From contig BMSW01000001.1 in NCBI GenBank assembly GCA_014649355.1, forward strand, positions 434,001 through 498,000: DNA of 64,000 nucleotides, in the 5' to 3' direction. The position numbers and the translations under genes are program-made. Below the pieces are notes generated by a model. That model was not told where the DNA came from. It was given only the letters and a program-made list of their open reading frames with translations, and searched no databases. Positions 42,708-53,797 of this stretch are shown here, piece by piece. The DNA is from Streptomyces althioticus (lineage in GTDB: Bacteria; Actinomycetota; Actinomycetes; Streptomycetales; Streptomycetaceae). Position 1 is the first letter of the stretch. Every line of letters begins with the position of its first letter.

Positions 42708-43567
42708 CGCGACGGGACCGTCAGCCCCCACGCGCCCTCCCGGACCTCCCACGTGCGGGTGCGGACCGGGCCGGAGACCGCCGCGTCGGCGCGGTAGCGG
42801 AAGTGGGCGCCGGAGACCGTGATCGTGCGGGCCTCCGCCGACAGGGGGGTCGCCTCCGCGCCGACCGAGACCGGGCGGACCTCGACGTGGGCGGTGCCCG
42901 AGGCGCCGGGGACGACCGAGACGGCCTCCACCGACTGGTGCAGGTCGACGAGCGTCTCCCCGTCCACCTCCACCCGCAGCCGCGTCGGCCCCGACCCCGG
43001 CGCGGCGGGCGGCCGGGCGGGCGCCAGGGTGCGCACCAGGGAGCGGCAGGTCCGCAGCCAGGGGTGGGTCACCCCGTCGGCGGCGTCCCGCTCGGGGGAC
43101 ACGGCGCCCAGCGGAGGGATCCGCAGCGCGCCCAGCACCACCCCGTCGCTGTCGTCGACCATCAGGTCCATCCGCCGCTCCGCCCCGTCCAGCACGGCCC
43201 GTGCCGCGGCCACCGCCCCGGACGGCACGCCCAGGGCCCGGGCGAGCGACACCGAGCCGCCCACGGGCACCAGGGACAGCGCGCACCCGGCCAGCTCCCG
43301 CTGCCGGTGCAGCAGCTCCACCGCGCGCACCAGCGCCCGGTCGTCGCCCACCACCACCGGACGCCGTGAGCCGCGCCGGGCGAGCGCCCGGGCGAATTCC
43401 TCGGGGCCGTCCGGCAGGCACACCTTCGCGCCGGCCGCACCCGCGCGGAGCACGTCCCGCGCGATCCGGACCGACTCGCCGTCCGCCCGCCGGGCGACCG
43501 GATCGATGACCACCAGGAGCTGATCGGACGTCGCGGAAGATGTCCCGGATGTCGCCACCTCGGCCAT
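42704..43567 (-). CDS. Diacylglycerol kinase catalytic-domain-like protein
   Basis: A 287-residue protein related to DAGK/sphingosine kinase-like proteins: LLVVIDPVARRADGESV for the nucleotide-binding start, then a variant of the family's GGDGT loop (VVVGDDRALVRAVELLHRQR) without the classical GGDGT, and SLVPVGGSVSLARALGVP in place of the usual P-x-GT-NDFARxL. These substitutions make activity doubtful. Its promoter lies back to back with that of purA. Confidence 0.7.
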   Translation of the reverse strand: MAEVATSGTSSATSDQLLVVIDPVARRADGESVRIARDVLRAGAAGAKVCLPDGPEEFARALARRGSRRPVVVGDDRALVRAVELLHRQRELAGCALSLVPVGGSVSLARALGVPSGAVAAARAVLDGAERRMDLMVDDSDGVVLGALRIPPLGAVSPERDAADGVTHPWLRTCRSLVRTLAPARPPAAPGSGPTRLRVEVDGETLVDLHQSVEAVSVVPGASGTAHVEVRPVSVGAEATPLSAEARTITVSGAHFRYRADAAVSGPVRTRTWEVREGAWGLTVPSR

Positions 43568-43600
43568 GCCTCGCTTCCTCGGGTAGCATCTTTGTGCAAG

Positions 43601-43629
43601 AGCCCCTTTGCGCTATTGCGCCAGGGGCT
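43601..43629 (+). promoter_or_regulatory. Hairpin in the purA leader
   Basis: AGCCCCT (43601-43607) pairs with AGGGGCT (43623-43629), and GCGC/GCGC pairs inside around a TATT loop. It lies 125 bp before purA and follows a TAGCAT that could be a -10 element. Either a 5'-UTR attenuator or a boundary element. Confidence 0.4.
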
Positions 43630-43753
43630 TCGTCTATTCCGGGGCATCCGGTCCGACGGTTGGCGGCCAACGGTGGTCGCGGTGCACGCGGCGGAGATCC
43701 TCCGTGTGCGCCCCTGACCTTGGACATGCCCCGCCCGGAAGGGGTGTACGCGC

Positions 43754-45037
43754 GTGCCCGCACTTGTGCTGCTCGGTGCTCAGTGGGGTGACGAAGGCAA
43801 GGGAAAGGCGACGGACCTGCTCGGTGGTTCCGTCGACTATGTGGTGCGCTACCAGGGCGGCAACAACGCCGGCCACACGGTGGTCGTGGGCGATCAGAAG
43901 TACGCCCTGCACCTGCTCCCTTCCGGGATTCTCTCCCCCGGCTGCACGCCGGTCATCGGTAACGGCGTCGTCGTCGACCCGTCGGTCCTGCTCTCCGAGC
44001 TGAGCGGTCTGAACGAGCGCGGCGTCGACACGTCCAAGCTCCTGATCAGCGGTAACGCGCACATCATCACGCCGTACAACGTGACGGTGGACAAGGTGAC
44101 CGAGCGTTTCCTCGGCAAGCGGAAGATCGGCACCACCGGCCGCGGCATCGGCCCGACCTACGCCGACAAGATCAACCGCGTCGGCATCCGGGTGCAGGAC
44201 CTCTACGACGAGTCGATCCTCACCCAGAAGGTCGAAGCGGCGCTCGACGTCAAGAACCAGATGCTCACCAAGCTCTACAACCGGCGCGCGATCGCCGTCG
44301 GCCAGGTGGTCGAGGAGCTGCTGGACTACGCGGACAAGCTGGCGCCGTACGTCGCCGACACCGTGCTGGTGCTGAACCAGGCGCTGGAGCAGGACAAGGT
44401 GGTCCTCTTCGAGGGCGGCCAGGGCACCCTGCTCGACATCGACCACGGCACGTACCCCTTCGTCACCTCGTCGAACCCGACCGCGGGCGGCGCCTGCACC
44501 GGCGCCGGCGTGGGCCCGACGAAGATCAGCCGGGTCATCGGCATCCTCAAGGCGTACACCACCCGCGTCGGCGCCGGACCGTTCCCGACGGAGCTGTTCG
44601 ACGAGGACGGCGAGGCGCTGCGCCGCATCGGCGGCGAGCGGGGCGTCACCACCGGCCGTGACCGCCGCTGCGGCTGGTTCGACGCGGTGATCGCCCGCTA
44701 CGCGACCCGGGTCAACGGCCTGACGGACTTCTTCCTCACCAAGCTCGACGTCCTCACCGGCTGGGAGCAGATCCCGGTCTGCGTGGCGTACGAGATCGAC
44801 GGCAAGCGCGTCGAGGAGCTGCCCTACTCGCAGACCGACTTCCACCACGCGAAGCCGGTCTACGAGATGCTGCCGGGCTGGAACGAGGACATCAGCAAGG
44901 CGAAGTCCTTCTCCGACCTGCCGAAGAACGCCCAGGCGTACGTGAAGGCCCTGGAGGAGATGTCCGGCGCCCCGATCTCCGCGATCGGCGTGGGCCCGGG
45001 CCGTACCGAGACGATCGAGATCAACTCGTTCCTCTAG
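43754..45037 (+). CDS. purA: Adenylosuccinate synthetase
   Basis: A 427-residue GTP-dependent enzyme joining IMP and aspartate in AMP synthesis. P-loop [59 protein letters not shown] and the terminal [17 protein letters not shown] block give a full-length match. GTG 43754 follows the purine leader hairpin by about 125 bp. A strong terminator lies at 45050-45081. Confidence 0.98.
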   Translation: MPALVLLGAQWGDEGKGKATDLLGGSVDYVVRYQGGNNAGHTVVVGDQKYALHLLPSGILSPGCTPVIGNGVVVDPSVLLSELSGLNERGVDTSKLLISGNAHIITPYNVTVDKVTERFLGKRKIGTTGRGIGPTYADKINRVGIRVQDLYDESILTQKVEAALDVKNQMLTKLYNRRAIAVGQVVEELLDYADKLAPYVADTVLVLNQALEQDKVVLFEGGQGTLLDIDHGTYPFVTSSNPTAGGACTGAGVGPTKISRVIGILKAYTTRVGAGPFPTELFDEDGEALRRIGGERGVTTGRDRRCGWFDAVIARYATRVNGLTDFFLTKLDVLTGWEQIPVCVAYEIDGKRVEELPYSQTDFHHAKPVYEMLPGWNEDISKAKSFSDLPKNAQAYVKALEEMSGAPISAIGVGPGRTETIEINSFL

Positions 45038-45049
45038 GCCTGCCTGTCC

Positions 45050-45081
45050 GTGCCCCGGCGCCCGCGTGGGCGCCGGGGCAC
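45050..45081 (+). terminator. Terminator after purA
   Basis: A perfect 14-bp stem (45050-45063 with 45068-45081) and 4-nt loop, 12 bp after the purA stop; the flanks (tgtcc, agaca) allow slight extension. Confidence 0.85.
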
Positions 45082-45137
45082 AGACATAGCCTGGACGTGT
45101 ACCGCCGCGTGCATCGACGTGGAAGAGGGTGAGTGCG

Positions 45138-45428
45138 ATGCGCGTGATGCTCAAGGCGACACTGGACACGGAGAAGTCGAACGAGCTCATCCGCAGCGGG
45201 AAGCTGCCCGAGCTGATGAGCGAGACCCTGGAGCGGCTGCACCCCGAGGCCGCCTACTTCGGGCCGCTCGGCGGCCGGCGGACCTGTCTGCTCGTCCTCG
45301 ACCTTCAGGACAGCTCACAGATCGCGCCCACCGGCGAGCCGTTCTTCTCGGAGATGCACGCCGAGGTCGAGATGACCCCGGTGATGAACGCGGAGGACCT
45401 GCGGAAAGGGCTCTCCGAGCTGCGGTGA
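45138..45428 (+). CDS. Small conserved protein of unknown function
   Basis: A 96-residue protein beginning MRVMLKATLDTEKSNELIRS with no signal or membrane segment. It resembles small ferredoxin-like dimeric barrel proteins (TLDTEKSNELIRSGKLPELM; RTCLLVLDLQDSSQIAPTGE; MTPVMNAEDLRKGLSEL). Located directly after purA and its terminator. ATG 45138 is preceded by gagggtgag. Function not recognised. Confidence 0.65.
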   Translation: MRVMLKATLDTEKSNELIRSGKLPELMSETLERLHPEAAYFGPLGGRRTCLLVLDLQDSSQIAPTGEPFFSEMHAEVEMTPVMNAEDLRKGLSELR

Positions 45429-45431
45429 CGC

Positions 45432-46082
45432 TCAGCTGAAGACGATCATCGAGCCCTGGGCCAGGCTCCGCGTGGCCGCCGCGTGGAGACCGAGCCACAC
45501 GTGCCGCTCGCGGGCGAACGGGCTCGGGTCGTAGGGCGCGGGGACCGCCGGCTCCTCCAGCTCGGTCGGGGCCCGCGGCGGCTCGGGCGCGGCCGGCGGG
45601 TTCGCCGGGTCGATGCCGATCGACGGGGCGACCAGCTCCAGTTCGCGCAGCAGCGCGTGCGAGGAGCCCAACGGGCCGCCTCCGGCGAGAAGTTCGTCGC
45701 TGGACAGCGGGCTCGGGAAGTCCACGGGCACGTACGCGCCCGCGTGGTCGTAGTGCCACACCAGGTGCGACTGCTGGGCCGTCGCCTCGAACATCTCCAG
45801 CAACTGCTCGTAGTCGCCGCCCAGTTCGTCCACCGGGGTGACCGGGAGACCGCAGACCTGGAGCAGGTACACGCGCCGCAGGAAGTGCAGGGCGTCGTAG
45901 TCGAACCCGGCGACCGGGGCGACGTCGCCGGTCAGTCCCGGCATGTACTGGTACACCGGCACCGGCGGCAGTCCCGCGTCGGCCAGCACCGTGTTGTACT
46001 GCGCGAGTTCCTCGGCGAAGGGGTTGTCGGGCGTGTGGCACAACACGTCGACGAGCGGTACCAGCCACAGGTCACAGGCCAA
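45432..46082 (-). CDS. Conserved hypothetical protein (actinobacterial)
   Basis: A 216-residue protein starting with TTG, 7 nt after GAGGAG. It begins LACDLWLVPLVDVLCHTPDN and contains AQYNTVLADAGLPPVPVYQY, FDYDALHFLRRVYLLQVCGL and HLVWHYDHAGAYVPVDFPSP, then a Pro-rich segment and a basic end. No membrane segment or known motif. The ribosome site lies in an 11-bp palindrome (GAGGACTCCTC, 46085-46095). Convergent with the preceding gene. Confidence 0.7.
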   Translation of the reverse strand: MACDLWLVPLVDVLCHTPDNPFAEELAQYNTVLADAGLPPVPVYQYMPGLTGDVAPVAGFDYDALHFLRRVYLLQVCGLPVTPVDELGGDYEQLLEMFEATAQQSHLVWHYDHAGAYVPVDFPSPLSSDELLAGGGPLGSSHALLRELELVAPSIGIDPANPPAAPEPPRAPTELEEPAVPAPYDPSPFARERHVWLGLHAAATRSLAQGSMIVFS

Positions 46083-46153
46083 AAGAGGACTCCTCGCATC
46101 GCGCGGTCGTCGGGTGGGACGTCCGGGTCCGGGAAGACGGTTCGGGACAGGGG

Positions 46154-46924
46154 TCAGGGAAGCGTATCGGCGTCCCGGGCGGACCGATCCTCCTGTGCGG
46201 GCCGTCGTACAGGTCCTTTACCCGCCGTGTCGGCCGTCAGGCCCTCGACGAGGGACAGGGAGTAGGCGGTGTACGCGTCGAGGATGGCGCGCGCGGCGGC
46301 CGTGTCGCCGTCGGTCAGGGCGTCCACCAGCTCGGTGTGACGCGCCCAGAGACGGCCCCGTGTGTCGGGCAGCTGCCGCAGGTGCTGCACCACGTACACC
46401 CACATCTGCACGCGCAGCCGGTGCAGGAAGTCGGTGAGGTACGGATTGCCGAACGCGGACGCCAGCTCCCGCCAGAACCGCAGGTCGTAGCCGATCAGCA
46501 CGGTGACCTCGCCGGCCAGGGCCGCGCGCCGGGCCTCCTCGCCGCGCCGCCGCACCCCCGCGAGGTGCGCCGCGAGGCGCGGCTCGTCGGGCCGCAGGCG
46601 GGGTGCGCCGCCGTGGGTGAGCGCGTGGAACATCCCCTCGGTGACCAGGCTGCGCGCCTCGATCATGCCGCGGAAGTCGTCGGCGGAGTACTCGTGCACC
46701 CGGAAGCCCCGGTGCTGGTCGGCGTCCAGCAGGCCCTGCGCCGACAGGTCGACCAGCGCCTCCCGCACGGGCGTCGCGGACACCCCGTACTGGTCGGCGA
46801 TCTCCTTGACGGTGAACTCCTGCCCCGGCTGGAGCCGCCCCGCCAGCACCTCGTCACGGAGCGCGTCGGCGATCTGCTGCCGCAGGGTGCTGCGGGTCAC
46901 GGCGACGGTGCCGAGGCGGGGCAT
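46154..46924 (-). CDS. GntR-family (FadR/FCD-type) regulator
   Basis: A 256-residue regulator. N-terminal GntR winged HTH: LRQQIADALRDEVLAGRLQP, FTVKEIADQYGVSATPVREA, LVDLSAQGLLDADQHRGFRV. C-terminal FCD-type helical ligand domain (MIEARSLVTEGMFHALTHGG; HTELVDALTDGDTAAARAIL). FCD regulators sense small acids or amino acids. Start ATG 46924. Next gene upstream on the same strand is a class III aminotransferase 151 bp away, a plausible target. Confidence 0.88.
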   Translation of the reverse strand: MPRLGTVAVTRSTLRQQIADALRDEVLAGRLQPGQEFTVKEIADQYGVSATPVREALVDLSAQGLLDADQHRGFRVHEYSADDFRGMIEARSLVTEGMFHALTHGGAPRLRPDEPRLAAHLAGVRRRGEEARRAALAGEVTVLIGYDLRFWRELASAFGNPYLTDFLHRLRVQMWVYVVQHLRQLPDTRGRLWARHTELVDALTDGDTAAARAILDAYTAYSLSLVEGLTADTAGKGPVRRPAQEDRSARDADTLP

Positions 46925-47075
46925 GGTCGGGGCGTCTCCCTCATCGCGTTCGAGTGGCGTGCTCGCAAAAGTCCACGGGCACGCCACCTTACGCGGTTCG
47001 ACGCCGGGGCCGGATGTTCGAACGGGCGCGAGGGGAGACCCCTCGCGCCCGCTGCGAGGCCGGTGGCTCAGCCGG

Positions 47076-48431
47076 TCACCTCACGTGCTCGTCGGCCACC
47101 GACAGGGCCGCGTCGAGGGCCGCCAGGCCCTCCTTCAGCTCGGCCTCACTCGTGTTGAGCGGGGGCACGACGTGGGTGCGGTTCATGTTCACGAACGGCC
47201 ACAGGCCGGCCTTCTTCGCGGCGGCGGCGAACGCGGCCATCGGGGCGTTCGCCTCGCCGGACGCGTTGTACGGCACCAGCGGCTCCCGGGTCTCCCGGTC
47301 ACGCACCAGCTCCACCGCCCAGAACATGCCGGTGCCGCGCACCTCGCCGACGCTCGGGTGACGCTCGGCCAGCTCCCGCAGACCGGGGCCGACGACGGAC
47401 GCGCCGAGGGAGGCCGCGTTCTCGACGAGGCCCTCCTCCTCCATCACGTTGATCGTCGCGACGGCGGCGGCGCAGGCCAGCGGGTGCCCGGAGTAGGTGA
47501 GGCCGCCCGGGTAGGGGCGGGTGGCGAAGGTGGCCGCGATCTCCGCGGAGATGGCGACACCGCCCAGCGGGACGTAGCCGGAGTTCACGCCCTTGGCGAA
47601 GGTCATCAGGTCCGGCACGACGTCGTACAGGTCGGCCGCGAACCACGTGCCGGTGCGGCCGAACCCGGCCATCACCTCGTCCAGCACCAGGACGATGCCG
47701 TACTTGTCGCACAGTTCGCGGACGCCCGCGAGGTAGCCGGGCGGGGGCGGCATGATGCCGGCGGTGCCCGGGATGGTCTCCAGGATGATCGCGGCGATCG
47801 TCGAGGGCCCCTCGAAGGCGATCGTCGTCTCCAGGTGCTCCAGCGCCCGCGCGCACTCCTGCTCCTCGGTCTCGGAGTAGAAGCGCGAGCGGTACAGGAA
47901 CGGCGCCCAGAAGTGCACGACCCCGGCGGTGGCGCTGTCGGACGCCCAGCGGCGTGGGTCGCCGGTGACGTTCACCGCCTGCTGGGTGCCGCCGTGGTAC
48001 GAGCGGTACGCGGAGAGCACCTTGGGCCGGCCGGTGTGCAGGCGGGCCATGCGCAGGGCGTGCTCCACGGCGTCGGCGCCGCCGTTGGTGAAGAAGATCT
48101 TGTCCAGGTCGCCGGGGGTGCGCTCGGCGATCAGCCGGGCCGCCTCGGAGCGCGCCTCGACGGCGAACGCGGGCGCGAACGTCGTCATCCGCGCCGCCTG
48201 CTCCTGGATCGCGGCGACGACCTTGGGGTGCTGGTAGCCGATGTTCGTGTAGACGAGGCCGCTGGTGAAGTCCAGGTAGCGGCGGCCGTCGTAGTCCCAG
48301 AAGTACGACCCCTCCGCCCCGGCGACGGCGAGCGGGTCGATGAGCTCCTGCGCGGACCAGGAGTGGAACACGTGCGCACGGTCGGCGGCCTTGACGGCCG
48401 CACCGGCCTCGGGGTTGGGCTGAGGGGTCAT
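47076..48431 (-). CDS. Class III PLP-dependent aminotransferase
   Basis: A 451-residue omega-transaminase: WDYDGRRYLDFTSGLVYTNI, IFFTNGGADAVEHALRMAR, VLVLDEVMAGFGRTGTWFA for the PLP-Asp, and the catalytic lysine in LMTFAKGVNSGYVPLGGVAI. The substrate is open: taurine-, beta-alanine- or putrescine-pyruvate transaminases look alike. ATG 48431 begins MTPQPNPEAG. It lies upstream of the GntR gene on the minus strand. Confidence 0.9.
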   Translation of the reverse strand: MTPQPNPEAGAAVKAADRAHVFHSWSAQELIDPLAVAGAEGSYFWDYDGRRYLDFTSGLVYTNIGYQHPKVVAAIQEQAARMTTFAPAFAVEARSEAARLIAERTPGDLDKIFFTNGGADAVEHALRMARLHTGRPKVLSAYRSYHGGTQQAVNVTGDPRRWASDSATAGVVHFWAPFLYRSRFYSETEEQECARALEHLETTIAFEGPSTIAAIILETIPGTAGIMPPPPGYLAGVRELCDKYGIVLVLDEVMAGFGRTGTWFAADLYDVVPDLMTFAKGVNSGYVPLGGVAISAEIAATFATRPYPGGLTYSGHPLACAAAVATINVMEEEGLVENAASLGASVVGPGLRELAERHPSVGEVRGTGMFWAVELVRDRETREPLVPYNASGEANAPMAAFAAAAKKAGLWPFVNMNRTHVVPPLNTSEAELKEGLAALDAALSVADEHVR

Positions 48432-48558
48432 GCGCCCGAGCGTAGGCGGAGGCGGTGGACGAGCGACATCGGCGGGGTGTCTGCGGTGCGGGGGTTTCCG
48501 CGACAGGTTGTCGACAAGGGCGGGGACTTGGGGAGGGGCGAGTGGCCGGGCGAGTGAT

Positions 48559-48593
48559 TGACAGCTTGCTGTCATGGTGACAGACTGCTGTCA
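48559..48593. promoter_or_regulatory. Two MarR-type palindromic operators before the DJ-1 gene
   Basis: TGACAGC-TT-GCTGTCA (48559-48574) is a perfect palindrome and TGACAG-ACTG-CTGTCA (48578-48593) is a second one with the same half-site, centres 19 bp apart. A TTGACA -35 candidate starts at 48558. The site lies 36 bp before the DJ-1 gene whose operon includes a MarR gene, so autoregulation is very likely. Confidence 0.75.
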
Positions 48594-48628
48594 TAGCTCG
48601 CCGGAGGAATCGAACCCAGGGAGCGGTC

Positions 48629-49234
48629 ATGACCCGCAAGCCCGTGCATCTCGCCCTCTACGACACCTGGGCCGACTGGGAGACCGGTCACGCCACCGCG
48701 CACCTCGCCCTCGCGGGCTTCGAGGTCCGCACCGCGACCCCCGGCGGCCGGCCCGTCACCAGCACCGGCGGCCTCCACGCCGGCCCCGACCTCGCGCTGG
48801 AGGAGCTGCGCCCCGAGGACAGCTCCCTGCTGATCCTCCCCGGCGCCACCGCCTGGGACGAGGGCGACGACCTCGCCCCCGTCGCGCGCACCGCCCGCGC
48901 CTTCCTCGACGCGGGCGTGCCGGTCGCCGCGATCTGCGGCGCCACCGCCGGCCTCGCCCGCGAGGGCCTGCTCGACGACCGGGCGCACACCAGTGCCGCC
49001 GCTCCGTACCTCGCGGCGACCGGATACGCGGGCGCCGGGCGGTACGTGGAGGCCGACGCCGTCACCGACGGTCCGCTCGTCACTGCCGGACCGACCGAAC
49101 CCGTCGCCTTCGCCCGCGAGGTCCTCCGCCTGCTCGGCGCCTACGACGACAAGGCGGTCGACGCCTGGTACCGGCTGTTCCACCACTCCGACCCGGCCGC
49201 GTACGCCGAGTGGACGGAGGCGGTGAGCCGGTGA
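48629..49234 (+). CDS. DJ-1/PfpI family protein
   Basis: A 201-residue class I glutamine amidotransferase-like protein: YDTWADWETGHATAHLALAG, LLILPGATAWDEGDDL, and the nucleophile elbow VAAICGATAGLAREGLLDD with Cys about 109. DJ-1/PfpI members act as deglycases, proteases, isocyanide hydratases or redox sensors. The downstream MarR gene overlaps its stop (GTGA), so the pair forms an autoregulated stress operon. Confidence 0.88.
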   Translation: MTRKPVHLALYDTWADWETGHATAHLALAGFEVRTATPGGRPVTSTGGLHAGPDLALEELRPEDSSLLILPGATAWDEGDDLAPVARTARAFLDAGVPVAAICGATAGLAREGLLDDRAHTSAAAPYLAATGYAGAGRYVEADAVTDGPLVTAGPTEPVAFAREVLRLLGAYDDKAVDAWYRLFHHSDPAAYAEWTEAVSR

Positions 49235-49701
49235 GCCGGGAGGAACAGGACCTGCTCGGCCGGGCCGCGCTCGGCGCCTTCAAGCTCAACGGCCAGTTCC
49301 TCGCGGTCGCGGAGGAGCTGGCCAGGCCCGCCGGGATCACCGCCGCACGGTGGCAGGTGCTGGGCGCCGTGCTCGGGGAGCCGCTGCCGGTGTCCGGGAT
49401 CGCCCGCGTCATGGGCATCACCCGGCAGAGCGTGCAGCGCGTCGCCGACCTGCTGGTGGAGCAGGGGCTCGCCGAGTACCGGCCCAACCCCGCCCACCGC
49501 CGGGCCAAACTCCTCGCCCCGACCGAGGAGGGGTACGCGGCCGTCCGCCGCATCGACCCCGGCCACGCGGCCTTCGCCGCACGGCTCGCGACGGCGTACC
49601 GGGAGGCGCACGGGGAGGAAGGGCTCGCGGAGGCGGTACGGGCGCTGGAACGCCTGTCCACGGTGCTCGACGGCCTCGGCCCGCCTGTTACGGAACCGTA
49701 G
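49231..49701 (+). CDS. MarR-family regulator
   Basis: A 156-residue winged-helix repressor: FKLNGQFLAVAEELARPAGI, ARWQVLGAVLGEPLPVSGIA, recognition helix MGITRQSVQRVADLLVEQGL, wing NPAHRRAKLLAPTEEGYAAV. GTG 49231 overlaps the DJ-1 stop. Probably binds the two TGACAG palindromes at 48559-48593 and responds to a phenolic or oxidative signal. Confidence 0.92.
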   Translation: MSREEQDLLGRAALGAFKLNGQFLAVAEELARPAGITAARWQVLGAVLGEPLPVSGIARVMGITRQSVQRVADLLVEQGLAEYRPNPAHRRAKLLAPTEEGYAAVRRIDPGHAAFAARLATAYREAHGEEGLAEAVRALERLSTVLDGLGPPVTEP

Positions 49702-49779
49702 ACGTCGCCCGGCCCGGCCGGCACCGGCCCGCCACTATCCTCGATCCGTTGCTCACTGCGGGGGGAAGGCGGCGCAGCG

Positions 49780-51609
<1,830 letters not shown>

Positions 51610-51660
51610 CCGTCGCGAGCGCCCGGGCCGCGGCGCACCCGCACGGTCAGCCGATGCCGG

Positions 51661-52260
51661 TCAGCCGATGTCGAAGGCCATGTCGGTCACGTACCACTCG
51701 TCGTCGAGCTTCGACGACTCGATGCCCACCTCGAGCTGCCCCTTCTCCAAGCCGGTGGAGTTGGACAGGATGACGTCCTCCAGGGTCCGGCCGTCGATCG
51801 TGATCTCGTCGGCGGAGTAGCGCGCCCTGTCACCGTCGGCCGGCGCCCCGGTGACCTCCACGCTCGGGTTCTCCGCCCCGGAGGAGGGGGTGAACGACTC
51901 CTGGAACGCGCCGATGCTCTTCCGGATGCGCTTGCCCTGCGCCGAGTCGTCGGCGCAGGTCTCCTCGGAACCGGTGGTGGGCGGCGGGCCCTCCTCGCCC
52001 ATCAGCAGGCACGCCTGCTCCACCTCGCCCTTGACGACGGCGGTGACCCATGCGGCGACCGTCGCCTCCGGGGAGGAACGGTCCGCGGTGGACGAGGACG
52101 CCGAGGCGGAGGCGGAGGGGGCCTGCGGGGACGCCGAGTTGCTCGTCGTCGCCTTCGCGTCGGTCGTGGAGCCGTCCTCGCTCGAACAACCGGTGAGACC
52201 CACGGCCGCCGCCAGCAGTCCCGCGGCCACCCACCCCACCTGCTTCGTTCTGTCGCTCAC
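51661..52260 (-). CDS. Secreted lipoprotein of unknown function
   Basis: A 199-residue lipoprotein: signal GWVAAGLLAAAVGLTGC with lipobox LTGC, then a Ser/Ala/Thr-rich linker (SNSASPQAPSASASASSSTA), then a domain resembling actinobacterial NTF2-like/DUF4878 lipoproteins (SPEATVAAWVTAVVKGEVEQACLLMGEE; SSKLDDEWYVTDMAFD at the end). GTG 52260 is assumed; GTG 52266 is two codons earlier. Convergent with the kinase. Confidence 0.75.
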   Translation of the reverse strand: MSDRTKQVGWVAAGLLAAAVGLTGCSSEDGSTTDAKATTSNSASPQAPSASASASSSTADRSSPEATVAAWVTAVVKGEVEQACLLMGEEGPPPTTGSEETCADDSAQGKRIRKSIGAFQESFTPSSGAENPSVEVTGAPADGDRARYSADEITIDGRTLEDVILSNSTGLEKGQLEVGIESSKLDDEWYVTDMAFDIG

Positions 52261-52372
52261 GCACACCGTCCCGGTCGTCACGTCGTTGTGGAGGGCACCC
52301 CCTGTCACGGACGCAACAGGGGGCACCAGTCACAACTCGAAGACGCGTTCGAGGAAGGGGTGGTTCCCCGGC

Positions 52373-53707
52373 TCAGGCCTGCTTGCGGCGGCGTATCAGC
52401 AGGAGGGCACCGGCACCCACCACGAGCATGCCCACTCCGCCCACGGCCAGCGGCAGGGTGCCGGAGTCACCACCGGTCGCGGCGAGGTTCCCGGCGTCCT
52501 CGGTCCCGGACGCCTCCTGCCCCTGGCCGCCGCCCTGGACCTCGGTGCCGTCGGCGCCGTCGGGGAGCCCGTCGCCCGCGTCGGTGTCCGTGCCCGTGTG
52601 CTCCGGGGCGGGGGCGGAGGTCTTCTCCGGGGTCTTCCCGGCCGTGGAGAGGGCCTCGCCGTCGAGGGCGACCTCGACCTCGGCCCGGCCGTCGCCGGAC
52701 GAGACGACGGCCAGCGACACCTTGCTCGCCCTGTCGGTGAGACGGGTGACGGCGTCCGCGTCGGCCGGGGCGTCGTTGCCGGCCGTCTTGTTCGCCTCGG
52801 TCACGTCGATCAGCGTCGAGGCGCCGTAGTCGCCCCCGGGGACCCGGTAGGCGTGCACCCCCTCGATGTCCTGGTCGAAGGAGCCGGCCGCGTGGCGGTA
52901 CTCCACGACGAGCCGGTCCTCGCCCATCGGGATGTCCAGGGCGCGGACGCCGTCGCCCTCACCGTGCAGCGAACGCAGCGTGTACGTGCCCGACGCCGTG
53001 ACCTTCACCGTCTCGCCGTCGGTGAGCCAGCCGGCCCGGATCATCTCGGGAGCCGAGATGCCGGCGGCCGGACCGCCGCCGCCCATGATGGACTTGGCGC
53101 TCGTGCCGGCGGTCTCGCAGCCGGCCAGGTCCCCGTCGGTGCACAGGGAGCGGGTCTGGTGTCCGAGGCCCAGATTGTGGCCGAACTCGTGCCCGACGAC
53201 GCCGAGTCCGCTGTCGGTGCCGTAGAGGTTGATCCAGGTGTAGGGGCCGGGCACGGAGCCGAGGCCCGCCCAGTCGCAGCCGGTCTTCTGCGCGGGGAAG
53301 ACCATCGACAGGCTGTCGTAGTCCTCGCCGCGTACGAGGCCCTGTCCGGCCAGGGCCTCCTGCGTCAGGGTGTTGATCTTCGAGGCGTCGCAGCTCGCGT
53401 CCATCGGCAGCGTGATCGGCCCCGCGTACTGGCCGTCGACGGCCGGTGTCACGCGGTACCGCCCGCGGGACAGCTCGGTGAAGAACGAGGCGAGCGAGTC
53501 CTTCTTCGCGCCGAAGTAGGTTTCCGGCGTGCTCTCCTTCACCTTGTCGGGGTGCTGGAACGCGCTGTCGGCGAACTCCACCAGGACCGGGAGCGTCCTG
53601 CGCTCCACCACGGCGTCGTCCGCGTGCGCCGGGGCGGGGAAGAGGCCGGCGGTCAGCGCGGTGATGCCGGTGGCCAGGGCGATACGGCCCAGGGCGGTTG
53701 TCTTCAT
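52373..53707 (-). CDS. Secreted M6-like metalloprotease with sortase signal
   Basis: A 444-residue exported protease. A signal peptide (LATGITALTAGLFPAPAHA) is followed by a zinc metalloprotease domain whose motif VVGHEFGHNLGLGHQ holds the HExxH-type ligands plus downstream His. The C-terminus has a Pro/Thr/Gly-rich stalk, an LAATG sortase signal at about residue 406, a membrane helix (LPLAVGGVGMLVVGAGALLL) and RRRKQA. LAxTG is the typical class E sortase signal of Streptomyces, so it should be displayed on the wall. Confidence 0.9.
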   Translation of the reverse strand: MKTTALGRIALATGITALTAGLFPAPAHADDAVVERRTLPVLVEFADSAFQHPDKVKESTPETYFGAKKDSLASFFTELSRGRYRVTPAVDGQYAGPITLPMDASCDASKINTLTQEALAGQGLVRGEDYDSLSMVFPAQKTGCDWAGLGSVPGPYTWINLYGTDSGLGVVGHEFGHNLGLGHQTRSLCTDGDLAGCETAGTSAKSIMGGGGPAAGISAPEMIRAGWLTDGETVKVTASGTYTLRSLHGEGDGVRALDIPMGEDRLVVEYRHAAGSFDQDIEGVHAYRVPGGDYGASTLIDVTEANKTAGNDAPADADAVTRLTDRASKVSLAVVSSGDGRAEVEVALDGEALSTAGKTPEKTSAPAPEHTGTDTDAGDGLPDGADGTEVQGGGQGQEASGTEDAGNLAATGGDSGTLPLAVGGVGMLVVGAGALLLIRRRKQA

Positions 53708-53797
53708 GGGTCCTTGTCCTTCGGAAGTGATCGGGAAGTGCTTCCGGAAGGGGAGGAGTCCGCAGTTCGGCGGGCGTCCCGCGACTTTGCCCGTTCT

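Noticed and set aside
51644..51670. 13-bp direct repeat CGGTCAGCCGATG at the end of the lipoprotein gene
   Set aside because: Probably a small local duplication of the stop region; no regulatory reading beyond that.
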